This document shows positions 35,671 through 43,430 of a DNA stretch of 64,000 nucleotides, in pieces. The DNA comes from Porphyromonadaceae bacterium UBA7332 (lineage in GTDB: Bacteria > Bacteroidota > Bacteroidia > Bacteroidales > UBA7332). Made by a program: the position numbers and the translations under genes. Below the pieces are notes generated by a model. It saw only the letters and a list, made by a program, of their open reading frames with translations, ran no database searches and had not been told where the DNA came from. Location of the stretch: assembly GCA_002471225.1 (NCBI GenBank), contig DKPO01000017.1, forward strand, positions 20,557-84,556. The letters are read 5' to 3'. Numbering within the stretch: position 1 is the first letter of the stretch; the number at the start of each line of letters is the position of its first letter.

Positions 35671-38367
35671 TTAGAACAGGCGATGTTGTCCGATAATATC
35701 ATCTATTAGTTGGTTTTTATCAACTTGGTCATCTTCATCATTATTATCTGTGTTATTTATTTCATCTTCGGAATCATCATCTATATCTTTTTCCTCTTCT
35801 GGAAATTTAAGAGGATCCAGTTCTTGTATATCCTCGATATCCAGCCCGGTTAAGCGTTTTCCCTTTGCTTTGACAGATCGAGTTGGAGTTGCTTCTTCTA
35901 CATCAAAAATAACAGAACTTACTTCACCGGTCTTTGGGTCGGTAATTGTAAGCTCAAAACGAGCATAATATTCCTGAGATATAATCTTTATTTCAGATTT
36001 AGGATTTTCACCTATAAGACTCTGTTTTTTAGTTGACGGTTCGAAATTAAATCGCTTCAAATAAAAAGAATCCTGATCTGCGTCCCAGTATATCATTGAC
36101 CAAACCTTATTTTCATCAAATTTTTCAATATAAAGGATATTGGTTTCGAAATGATTACTGGAGTCAAAGGTTGTAGTATAATATTCGCCGTTGTTTAAAA
36201 TAACCAGAACGAGGTCTTCACCACCGAACTCTCCTAAATACTCTCCTCTGTTGTCATAGTTTAGGCGAAAAACATCGCGATCAAACCAGACTTCCCGTCC
36301 TCCTAAAGTGGATACACCTTTGCTTTTCAGAGATATTCGATGAACCTCATTACGTGTCAGTATGACACCCATTGAACTTCGCCCTTTTATTGTGACTCGC
36401 GAAAAATCTTCTTCAAACTGGATTTTGCGAATCTTAGGATTCGGTTTAAGTGTAATGCGAATCACTTCGGCTTCTCCATTCGGATTTGCTGAGAACCAGG
36501 CTATTCGCGAATGAGGAGTGCCTTTCGTTAAATCATATTCGCGATCACGGGTAATACCGGTAACTGCAAAGCGTTTAATATAATGAGTCCCATTCATGCC
36601 ATCGCGGTAAACAACATTATAAATGGTGCGTTTGTCATTCTTCTTGAAGACATTTGCATATATGGCATTTTTTCCAATAAATAACTTATCAGAAACCCGG
36701 ACGATCTTATATTTTCCATCACGATAGAAAATGATAATATCATCAATGTCAGAGCAATTACAAACAAATTCGTCTTTTTTCAAAGAAGTGCCAATAAAGC
36801 CTTCTTCTCTGTTGATGTATAATTTCTCATTGGCCTCAACGACTTTAGATGCCTCGATCGTGTCAAAGCCTCTTATTTCCGTTTTACGAGTAAAGTTTTT
36901 GCCATATTTTTCTTTCAACTTTTTGAACCAGTCAATAGTGTAAGAAATTATATGTTCGAGGTTATAATCAATTAATTTTACTTTCTCTTTAATTGCTTCT
37001 ATGGATTCGTCTGCTTTATCTGAATTGAACTTTAAGATTCTACCCATCTTTATTTCCATCAGACGAAGAATATCTTCTTTTGTAATATCCCTTAGGAAAA
37101 GGTCTTTATATTTAGTTAAGCGTGAATCAATATGTAAAACTGCCTCATCCATATTTTTACTTTGCTCAAACCCCTTGTCTTTGTATATCCTTTCTTCGAT
37201 GAATATTTTTTCCAGCGAAGCAAAATGTAATTGTTCCAGCAATTCAGCTTTCTCGATTTCAAGTTCGCGGCGGAGCAAGTAAAGGCTTTGGTCTGCATTA
37301 TGTTTTAACACATTTGTCACTGTAAGAAAATGCGGCTTATTATCCGCAATGATACAACAGTTCGGTGATATGCTTATTTCACAATCCGTAAATGCGTATA
37401 AAGCATCTATTGCTTTGTCCGAAGAAACACCAGCTTGAAGATGAATTAAGATTTCTACATCTCTGGCTGTATTATCATCGACTTTACGAATCTTGATTTT
37501 ACCCTTATCATTGGCTCTTAATATGGATTCGATCAGCGATGAAGTGGTTTTTCCGTAAGGAACTTCGGTAATAGCCAACGTTCGGTTGTCTCTTTTCTCA
37601 ATTTTGGCACGTACTTTCACATTTCCTCCACGTTCACCTTCGTTGTATCTGCTTATGTCGATAAGTCCTCCTGTCTGGAAATCAGGATAAATCTGAAACT
37701 CTTCACCTTTTAGATAAGCGATACATGCATCAAGAAGCTCATTAAAGTTGTGAGGGAGTATTTTAGACGAAAGTCCGACAGCGATTCCCTCAACTCCCTG
37801 GGCCAGCAACAACGGAAATTTTACAGGTAATGTTAAAGGTTCCTTGTTTCTTCCGTCGTAAGAAGGTTTCCACTCTGTTGTTTTAGGATTAAACAAAATA
37901 TCTAATGCAAATTTAGATAAACGAGCTTCTATGTAACGGGGGGCTGCAGCTCCGTCTCCGGTCAGTATATTACCCCAGTTTCCCTGACAATCTATTAAAA
38001 GATCTTTTTGTCCTAGCTGAACAAGAGCATCTCCGATCGATGCATCTCCATGAGGGTGGAACTGCATAGTGTGTCCAATAACGTTCGCTACTTTATTATA
38101 GCGTCCGTCATCCAGTCTTTTCATCGAATGGAGTATTCGACGTTGTACGGGTTTAAGTCCGTCATTGATATGGGGAACTGCACGCTCTAAAATAACATAA
38201 GAAGCATAATCCAGAAACCAGCTTTGATACATGCCGGTAAGATGGATTTTTAGATCCTGATCGTTTTGCGGGATCTTATAGCCTGAATGTGCTTCAATGT
38301 CGGCTGCATTCTCCTTTGTGTCAAAATCTTCAGAATTTGTATCTATTGAATCGTTATTGTTATTCAT
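35671..38367 (-). CDS. parC: DNA topoisomerase IV subunit A (GyrA/ParC family)
   Basis: Cuts and rejoins DNA to decatenate chromosomes. 898 residues: LKPVQRRILHSM, HPHGDASIGDALV, QGNWGNILTGDGAAAPRYIEARL with catalytic Tyr145, and PLLLAQGVEGIAVGLSSKI, then a coiled-coil arm (KELEIEKAELLEQLHF region) and a divergent C-terminal beta-pinwheel. The GyrA-box QRRGGKG typical of gyrase is not seen, so ParC is preferred over GyrA. The C-terminal tail is very acidic (EEEKDIDDDSEDE). ATG 38367 is chosen over the in-frame codon at 38394 because the -7 box at 38392-38399 would put the start of transcription after the latter. parE is not in the window. Confidence 0.9.
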   Translation of the reverse strand: MNNNNDSIDTNSEDFDTKENAADIEAHSGYKIPQNDQDLKIHLTGMYQSWFLDYASYVILERAVPHINDGLKPVQRRILHSMKRLDDGRYNKVANVIGHTMQFHPHGDASIGDALVQLGQKDLLIDCQGNWGNILTGDGAAAPRYIEARLSKFALDILFNPKTTEWKPSYDGRNKEPLTLPVKFPLLLAQGVEGIAVGLSSKILPHNFNELLDACIAYLKGEEFQIYPDFQTGGLIDISRYNEGERGGNVKVRAKIEKRDNRTLAITEVPYGKTTSSLIESILRANDKGKIKIRKVDDNTARDVEILIHLQAGVSSDKAIDALYAFTDCEISISPNCCIIADNKPHFLTVTNVLKHNADQSLYLLRRELEIEKAELLEQLHFASLEKIFIEERIYKDKGFEQSKNMDEAVLHIDSRLTKYKDLFLRDITKEDILRLMEIKMGRILKFNSDKADESIEAIKEKVKLIDYNLEHIISYTIDWFKKLKEKYGKNFTRKTEIRGFDTIEASKVVEANEKLYINREEGFIGTSLKKDEFVCNCSDIDDIIIFYRDGKYKIVRVSDKLFIGKNAIYANVFKKNDKRTIYNVVYRDGMNGTHYIKRFAVTGITRDREYDLTKGTPHSRIAWFSANPNGEAEVIRITLKPNPKIRKIQFEEDFSRVTIKGRSSMGVILTRNEVHRISLKSKGVSTLGGREVWFDRDVFRLNYDNRGEYLGEFGGEDLVLVILNNGEYYTTTFDSSNHFETNILYIEKFDENKVWSMIYWDADQDSFYLKRFNFEPSTKKQSLIGENPKSEIKIISQEYYARFELTITDPKTGEVSSVIFDVEEATPTRSVKAKGKRLTGLDIEDIQELDPLKFPEEEKDIDDDSEDEINNTDNNDEDDQVDKNQLIDDIIGQHRLF

Positions 38368-38391
38368 GTGATGTCTTAAATATGTTTCTTG

Positions 38392-38399
38392 CAAAAATA
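38392..38399 (-). promoter_or_regulatory. -7 element of parC
   Basis: TATTTTTG (then CA) on the minus strand fits TAnnTTTG, 25 bases before the chosen start codon. No -33 match is clear. Confidence 0.45.
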
Positions 38400-38834
38400 A
38401 TAACTATTCTTTGAATTTATGCAGATGCTTGATATGCAATTAGGATAAAAGGGTATTTCCTTTTAGGGTTATTGCTTTCGTAAGAAGTGTGATTGTAAAT
38501 CTATTTATTCTGGTGTTAATTAAAGTTATTTAAATTTGTATGTTTACTCGTTTGGGTTGAAATATAATACAATGGCCTGCTTCGCTTCGAACTTATATTA
38601 TTAGTGAGATTTATTATAGCACCTGAATCAATAGCAATAGAGTTTTTTTAATTGTTGAATAAGTGTTGTATATATATGTATTTTGTATGTTAATACATAT
38701 AGTTTGTATTTGCTTCTGAATCTTCTTATCTTTTAATTAATGGGCTTTTATGATTATTTTTGTGGCTTTGGCTGAATGTGATAAGATTAATAAAAGATAA
38801 AAATACAATTATTTATAAGGGTATATTAACTGCT
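38400..38834. other. AT-rich divergent region between parC and the MATE gene
   Basis: Apart from the parC promoter I see no structured element. A short palindrome-like ATGTATT/AATACAT lies near 38680. The 5' boundary of the MATE gene is uncertain and may extend into this region. Confidence 0.5.
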
Positions 38835-40190
38835 TTGTCACCTGTTTACGGGAATGAGTATAAGCAGAATTTAAAGTTGGCCTTTCCTATATTAATGGCG
38901 CAAGCAGGGCAGGTCGTTGTGCAATATGCAGATACTATAATGGTAGGTCAATTAGGTGTTGATGCATTAGCCGCGGCATCTTTTGGCGGATCGATTGCTA
39001 TGCTTTGTATTTTGATTTGTATGGGAGTTGCTATGGGGCTCACACCTATTGCCGGTTCTTTTTTTGTAAAAAAACAATACAGGGAAATGTCTGCTTATTT
39101 TAAGCATTCCATTATTTTGAATCTTTTATTGTCAATTTTACTGGGTATTATATTTTATGTTTTTGGTTTTATGTTTCCCTATCTTGGGCAGACGGATGAA
39201 GTTGTACGGCTTTCCTTACCTTATTACTTAAGTTTGATTGTCAGTATTATTCCTTTTATGCTTTTTCTGTCCTTTAAGCAATTTACTGAAGGTGTCGGTA
39301 ATACGCGTATAGCAATGCAAATAACTATTATAGCTAATATAGTAAATATTGGTTTTAACTATTTATTGATATATGGTAATTGGGGCTTTCCTGCTTTAGG
39401 TGTTACGGGAGCGGGAATAGCAACATTAATATCCCGATTAATTATGCCTGTTCTGTTTTTGGGGTATTATCTGAAGTCCGATTCATATAAACGATTTTTA
39501 GTGTTCTTTTCAACGACACCGATCCAAAAGAATATTATGCAACATTTGTCTAAAATGGGATTTCCGATAGGATTGCAGTTTATGATGGAGCATTCGGCTT
39601 TTATGTTTAATATGATAATGATGGGGTGGTTTGGAGCAGTAGCATTGGCCGCACATCAGATTACATTGCAAACGACTATGTTTGGATTTATGATAGCGAC
39701 AGGAATAGCCAATGCCACAATGATTCGGGTAAGTCACAAGGTAGGCTGCCAGGATTATGCAGGGGCTAAACGTGCAGCGTCAGCATCGTTTCATATAATC
39801 TCACTCTTTATGTTCGGGTTAGCGCTGGTTTATTATTTTACGAGAGGGTATATAGCTCAAATCTTTACAGCAGATCAGGAAGTAATAGCAATGGCATCTA
39901 AGTTGTTGATTATAGGAGCTGTGTATCAAATTTCAGATGGATTACAGTTAGTTTCGGTCGGGGCTTTGCGTGGTATAGGAGATGTGAAAGTACCCATGTA
40001 TTATTCTTTTATTTGCTACATGATAGCAAGTCTGGCAACAGCTTATGTATTAGGTTTTGAGTTTGGTTTAAAAGAGGAAGGTTTATGGTTTGGTTTTGTT
40101 GCAGGTCTGACTTTGGCTTCTGTTCTCTATTTAAGTAGGTGGGAACGCTTAATCCGTAGTAAAATCAGAGTAAGGTTGGCTTATTGTTAA
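38835..40190 (+). CDS. MATE-family efflux transporter
   Basis: A cation-coupled drug/metabolite exporter with 12 predicted helices. The family start LKLAFPILMAQAGQVVVQYADTIMVGQLG is intact, followed by FGGSIAMLCILICMGVAMGLTPIAG, a mid-protein repeat (LSKMGFPIGLQFMMEHSAFM, GWFGAVALAAHQITLQTTMFG) and the C-terminal LQLVSVGALRGIGDVKVP. No ATG lies at the right place in this frame. The frame is open from TTG 38760, but the leader it would add is unlike the family, so TTG 38835 (452 residues) is preferred. A start further upstream or a small sequence error cannot be excluded. The substrate is unknown. Confidence 0.88.
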   Translation: MSPVYGNEYKQNLKLAFPILMAQAGQVVVQYADTIMVGQLGVDALAAASFGGSIAMLCILICMGVAMGLTPIAGSFFVKKQYREMSAYFKHSIILNLLLSILLGIIFYVFGFMFPYLGQTDEVVRLSLPYYLSLIVSIIPFMLFLSFKQFTEGVGNTRIAMQITIIANIVNIGFNYLLIYGNWGFPALGVTGAGIATLISRLIMPVLFLGYYLKSDSYKRFLVFFSTTPIQKNIMQHLSKMGFPIGLQFMMEHSAFMFNMIMMGWFGAVALAAHQITLQTTMFGFMIATGIANATMIRVSHKVGCQDYAGAKRAASASFHIISLFMFGLALVYYFTRGYIAQIFTADQEVIAMASKLLIIGAVYQISDGLQLVSVGALRGIGDVKVPMYYSFICYMIASLATAYVLGFEFGLKEEGLWFGFVAGLTLASVLYLSRWERLIRSKIRVRLAYC

Positions 40191-40266
40191 ATAAGTTGAT
40201 TTGTAAGAAAAACTATTGTTCTGTAAATTTAACAATAAGAAAATGGTCATAGATATTGATTATTAA

Positions 40267-40328
40267 TATCTTTGCAGAGAAAAGGCTCATCTGCTTCTTG
40301 AGAAAGAAGGCAGAGGGCTTTTTTTTAT
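40267..40328 (+). ncRNA. Possible very short RNA: -7 box directly followed by a terminator-like hairpin
   Basis: TATCTTTG at 40267-40274 (followed by CA) is a good -7 box. Transcription would start near 40281 and at once meet a hairpin (TCTGCTTCTT / AAGAAGGCAGA, one bulge, about 40290-40314) followed by CTTTTTTTT (40319-40326). It may be an attenuator or tiny RNA ahead of the symporter, or a chance match. A 35-codon frame (40327-40434) follows but resembles nothing. Confidence 0.3.
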
Positions 40329-40476
40329 GAATACAACTTCTGAGACTGTTTGGTCTTGTTATCTGAAAATGATATTTGATCACTTAATGAATGAGTTAAA
40401 ACAGCTCTTAAGCTTTTTATTAATCTTTCGGTGACGAGATGTCTGTTATCGATTTTATTATTTTATTTTCTGCAAG

Positions 40477-41949
40477 ATGTTGATAACCTTTATTGTTCTT
40501 TACTTAGTAATTACAGTGGGGATAGGCGTTTATGCTTCGAAAAAAATTCGAACCGGCGACGACTATGTGAATGCGGGACGTAATCTTCCCTTTTTCTTTA
40601 ATTCATTTGCGCTGTTTGCCATGTGGTACGGAGCCGAAACTATTTTTGGTGCTGCCGGCAGGTTTATGGAGTCTGGTTTGATCGGAGTTATCGAAGAGCC
40701 CCTTGGAGCAGCTTTGTGTCTGGTCCTTTTTGGTGCTTTTCTGGCAAAGCCTTTGTATAAAAGGAATATATTGACGATAGCCGATTTGTTTAAAGAGGCT
40801 TATGGAGATAAAATTGAGTTTATATCTTCTTGCTTTATGCTTATTACATACATTGGCTATATAGCAGCTCAAATGGTGGCTTTAGGTATATTGCTTAAAT
40901 TAATTATCGGGCTTGAATTATCTACAGGTATTTTAATTTCGTCAGCTGTGGTGACAGCCTATACTTTTGCAGGAGGGATGTGGGCAGTTTCCATTACCGA
41001 TTTCTTTCAGTCAATTATGATTGTTCTAGGTCTCTGTGTCTTATGTTTTACGCTGGTTACACAAATCGGAGGCTTAGATATCGTATTGGATAGTGCTCCG
41101 AAAGGCTTTTTTAATATCCTGCCTGAAAAGAATGCAGAGTCTATCAATGAATGGGTAACTGCCTGGATGGTGATAGGATTAGGATCTCTTGCATCTCAGG
41201 ATATATTTCAACGAGTGAACTCTGCGAAAAATGTAAAGATAGCAGTAAGGTCAACTTATTTTGGAGCGGGAATGTATTTGTTTTTCTCTATTATACCTAT
41301 GCTGATTGCTTTATGTGTCAGGATTATGGATCCTGCACGTGTACAGGCAGGTACAAGCGTCGATTTTCAGGAAATAATTCCTCAGATAGCAGTAAGTAGT
41401 GGAAATCCATTTGTTCAGATATTATTTTTGGGCGCCTTAGTTTCAGCGATTTTATCTACTTGTTCAGGAGCCTTACTGGCCCCTTCGGCAATTCTTGCTG
41501 AGAATATAATGAAACCTTTGATGGAACGTAGAACAAAAAAGAAACTGGATGTCTGGATGGTGCGATTGAGTGTCGTTATTATGTCTGTTGTTTCTACTGT
41601 CCTGGCTATGAGTGAGAACGATATTTATGCGATGGTTGGAGATTCAGGAGTTTTGGCATTAACATCAATATTGGTTCCTACGTTTTATGCAATATATAGT
41701 AAGAAACCATCCAAAGGCGGAGCTATGGGTGCGATGTTTATCGGGGCGATTGCCTGGGCATCGAAAGAGTATGCTTCTTATTACTGGCAGGCTTATGAAG
41801 CTTTGCCCGTTTCGGCATGGATAATCGGTGGAGTCTTTTCTCTGATTGGTTACTGGTTTGGCCAATTGGTAGAACAGGTTCAATCTGAAAACTCAACATC
41901 TCTGCTAAAACCGGCATTAGTATGGATTCGCAGACATAATAAAAAATAG
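40477..41949 (+). CDS. Sodium:solute symporter (SSS family)
   Basis: A 490-residue inner-membrane symporter with about 13 helices. Family traits: TVGIGVYASKKIRTGDDYVNAGRNLPF at the start, AMWYGAETIFGAAGRFMESGLIGV, MVIGLGSLASQDIFQRVNSAKNVKIA and the conserved FLGALVSAILSTCSGALLAPSAILAENI. SSS proteins bring in sugars, amino acids, vitamins or anions with sodium. The substrate here is not evident and the gene stands alone. A perfect palindromic terminator lies 51 bases downstream. Confidence 0.93.
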   Translation: MLITFIVLYLVITVGIGVYASKKIRTGDDYVNAGRNLPFFFNSFALFAMWYGAETIFGAAGRFMESGLIGVIEEPLGAALCLVLFGAFLAKPLYKRNILTIADLFKEAYGDKIEFISSCFMLITYIGYIAAQMVALGILLKLIIGLELSTGILISSAVVTAYTFAGGMWAVSITDFFQSIMIVLGLCVLCFTLVTQIGGLDIVLDSAPKGFFNILPEKNAESINEWVTAWMVIGLGSLASQDIFQRVNSAKNVKIAVRSTYFGAGMYLFFSIIPMLIALCVRIMDPARVQAGTSVDFQEIIPQIAVSSGNPFVQILFLGALVSAILSTCSGALLAPSAILAENIMKPLMERRTKKKLDVWMVRLSVVIMSVVSTVLAMSENDIYAMVGDSGVLALTSILVPTFYAIYSKKPSKGGAMGAMFIGAIAWASKEYASYYWQAYEALPVSAWIIGGVFSLIGYWFGQLVEQVQSENSTSLLKPALVWIRRHNKK

Positions 41950-42000
41950 ATCAATAGGAAAACGAAGTAATTTGGAGAGTAAAACAAAGGTATTTTCTCC

Positions 42001-42044
42001 ATAAAACGAAGGCATTTGGTATTTACCAAATGCCTTCGTTTTAT
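42001..42044. terminator. Terminator formed by a 44-base perfect palindrome
   Basis: Bases 42001-42021 are the exact reverse complement of 42024-42044 (21 bp arms, two central bases), AT-flanked and GC-rich in the middle (GAAGGCATTTGG). It follows the symporter gene and ends with a T-run. The symmetry means it can stop transcription from either side. Confidence 0.85.
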
Positions 42045-42075
42045 AATTGAAAGTACAACGTTGTTAAAAGTGAAT

Positions 42076-42162
42076 TTTATCCTTCACATCCTTCACGGCA
42101 GGTTTAATACCCTGATTTTTAATTAGTAAAGTGTGTAGGATGGTGTAAGATGGGTGTAGGAT
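42076..42162 (+). repeat. Short tandem GTGTAGGAT / GTGAAGGAT repeats
   Basis: Three direct copies of GTGTAGGAT-type 9-mers (42133, 42143 with one change, 42154) are spaced 10-11 bases apart. Two copies of the related GTGAAGGAT lie in opposite orientation around 42077-42094. The spacing is one helical turn, as in protein-binding iterons. Confidence 0.6.
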
Positions 42163-42254
42163 ATAGAAAGCTGATTAATGTATTATATATCTGATTTTAT
42201 GCCTCTTATGATCGGGGTGTCGGATAAAATCGTAAAATATTTCTTTAGTGAGGA

Positions 42255-42365
42255 ATTTTGGTACGTATGAAAAATGTTTTACATAGGTATCTAAAGTTTT
42301 TTAGATACGTAGCAAAAATAATTTACATACGTATGTAAATCTGATTAGATAAGGCAAAATTGGAA
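42255..42365 (+). repeat. TACGTA/GGTATCTAA inverted-repeat block, first copy
   Basis: Four related 8-10 base units (GTACGTATG, GGTATCTAA, AGATACGTA, TACGTATGTAAAT) occur at 42261, 42286, 42304 and 42328. The block aligns without gaps to 63730-63840 (offset 21,475), with about 70% identity by hand over 110 bases, including an exact TTAGATACGT and the shared TAAATC-5 bases-AGATAAG end. Confidence 0.75.
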
Positions 42366-42377
42366 AAAAGCTCGTAA

Positions 42378-42470
42378 CGATACAGTGTTTCTCTGAAAAG
42401 ATACGGTATATCTTCGCAACGATACGGTATATCTTTTAAAAGAAACGGCGTATCTTTTCAGAGATACACC
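42378..42470 (+). repeat. GATACGGTATATCTT direct repeats inside a 16-bp inverted repeat
   Basis: GATACGGTATATCTT occurs at 42400-42414 and 42421-42435, each itself nearly palindromic. They sit inside a perfect 16-bp inverted repeat, TCTCTGAAAAGATACG (42390-42405) with 42439-42454, which continues imperfectly outward. A similar unit, AAAGATATACGGCATCTTTT, lies at 63936-63955. Confidence 0.75.
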
Positions 42471-42537
42471 GTGTAATTTTGACAATATCCGGATTTTTTT
42501 TAACTCTTACTACTAAAGCTTTTTTTTGCGTTTTATC

Positions 42538-42690
42538 TGCAACATCTGCAACATCATCCGAAAACCCTTTGTGAATCGGGGTTTGATGCTGTTGCAGATG
42601 GTTGCAGATGGTTGCAGATGAAATTTCATCTGCAACGCGTAATTGTTTGTATTATACGTTTTTATATGTGTGTTGCAGATGTTGCAGATA
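42538..42690 (+). repeat. GTTGCAGATG iteron-like cluster
   Basis: Eight copies of GTTGCAGAT in both orientations. Two are inverted near 42538-42556, three are in perfect 10-base tandem (42591-42620), one is inverted at 42627-42636, and two are direct at 42672-42690. Bases 42611-42636 form a perfect 26-base palindrome. Related TTTGCAACATTTGCAA ends the window (63985-64000). Confidence 0.8.
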
Positions 42691-42727
42691 GAACTTCAAA
42701 TTTTGTTAGTGGTCAAACTAAGGTGAT

Positions 42728-42770
42728 AAAAAAAGAGAGTGCTCAATATTGAACACTCTCTTTTTTTTTA
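42728..42770 (+). terminator. Strong terminator with no protein gene in front of it
   Basis: AAAAAAGAGAGTG pairs with CACTCTCTTTTTT around a short loop and is followed by a run of nine T. The nearest plus-strand gene ended at 41949 and already has its own terminator, so this one implies transcription within the repeat region. Confidence 0.75.
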
Positions 42771-43430
42771 TTTTCCACAAAACAAAACTGAAATTCTATA
42801 TAGTATGGAATGTCAAAGTTTATGCTTTGAGCGACTTCCAGGATAGACAATTATCCTTTGCTAATATTATAAGTTATACTGATTTTTGTGATTTTAAAGG
42901 TCGTAAGAGTTAGGTTTTTGAGTTTTTTTCATCTTAAAATGTATCGGGTTTTCTCAAGTTCATGTATAACTCTTGCTAAATCAGTTGCTGTGATTTTTAA
43001 ATATAAGCAAAACTAAGGAAAATATTTTAATTATTAAAGAGAAATCGCGGGAATTTTCAAACACTCAGGATTTAGTCTATAAAATAATGCCGATCATGGA
43101 GGTTTTAAATGGCTGTTTTTTCTTTTGCTATTCGAATATTAGATTTGTATTTAATTACTCTTACCGTATAATACGCAATTGTAAGTGTGATTATTATTTG
43201 CTTGCAGGAGATCTTGATCAGGATCAAAAATAGGTTGTATCCCAAATCATAGATGTTGTAAAACAATTATTTAAATAATAGCAAGTTGAATGTGAATTTA
43301 ATTATATTTTCGTATAATTGCGGAAGTGATTTTCAGCTGATCTATGCTGGAAGTATTGACAGGTAATCGGGAATCGCCATGAAAATGTAGCTAATTTGAC
43401 TTTAAATATATTACCTAATAATGTAAAACG
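42771..43430. other. Gene-free region before the first PUL lipoprotein
   Basis: No recognisable gene. The only small frame (43087-43233, 48 codons) resembles nothing. A weak promoter-like pair, TTG 43286-43288 and TATTTTCG 43305-43312 (16-base spacer), lies about 120 bases before the lipoprotein gene. Confidence 0.5.

Noticed and set aside
35671..38367. The topoisomerase subunit as GyrA
   Set aside because: The C-terminal gyrase box is not visible and the tail is ParC-like. The assignment stays open to a phylogenetic test.
42591..42636. The three tandem GTTGCAGATG copies as a CRISPR array
   Set aside because: The units are 10 bases, have no spacers between them and occur in both orientations. 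No cas gene is near.
43087..43233. A 48-residue frame in the gap before the first lipoprotein
   Set aside because: It has no ribosome-binding site worth the name, no signal or motif, and sits in otherwise non-coding DNA.
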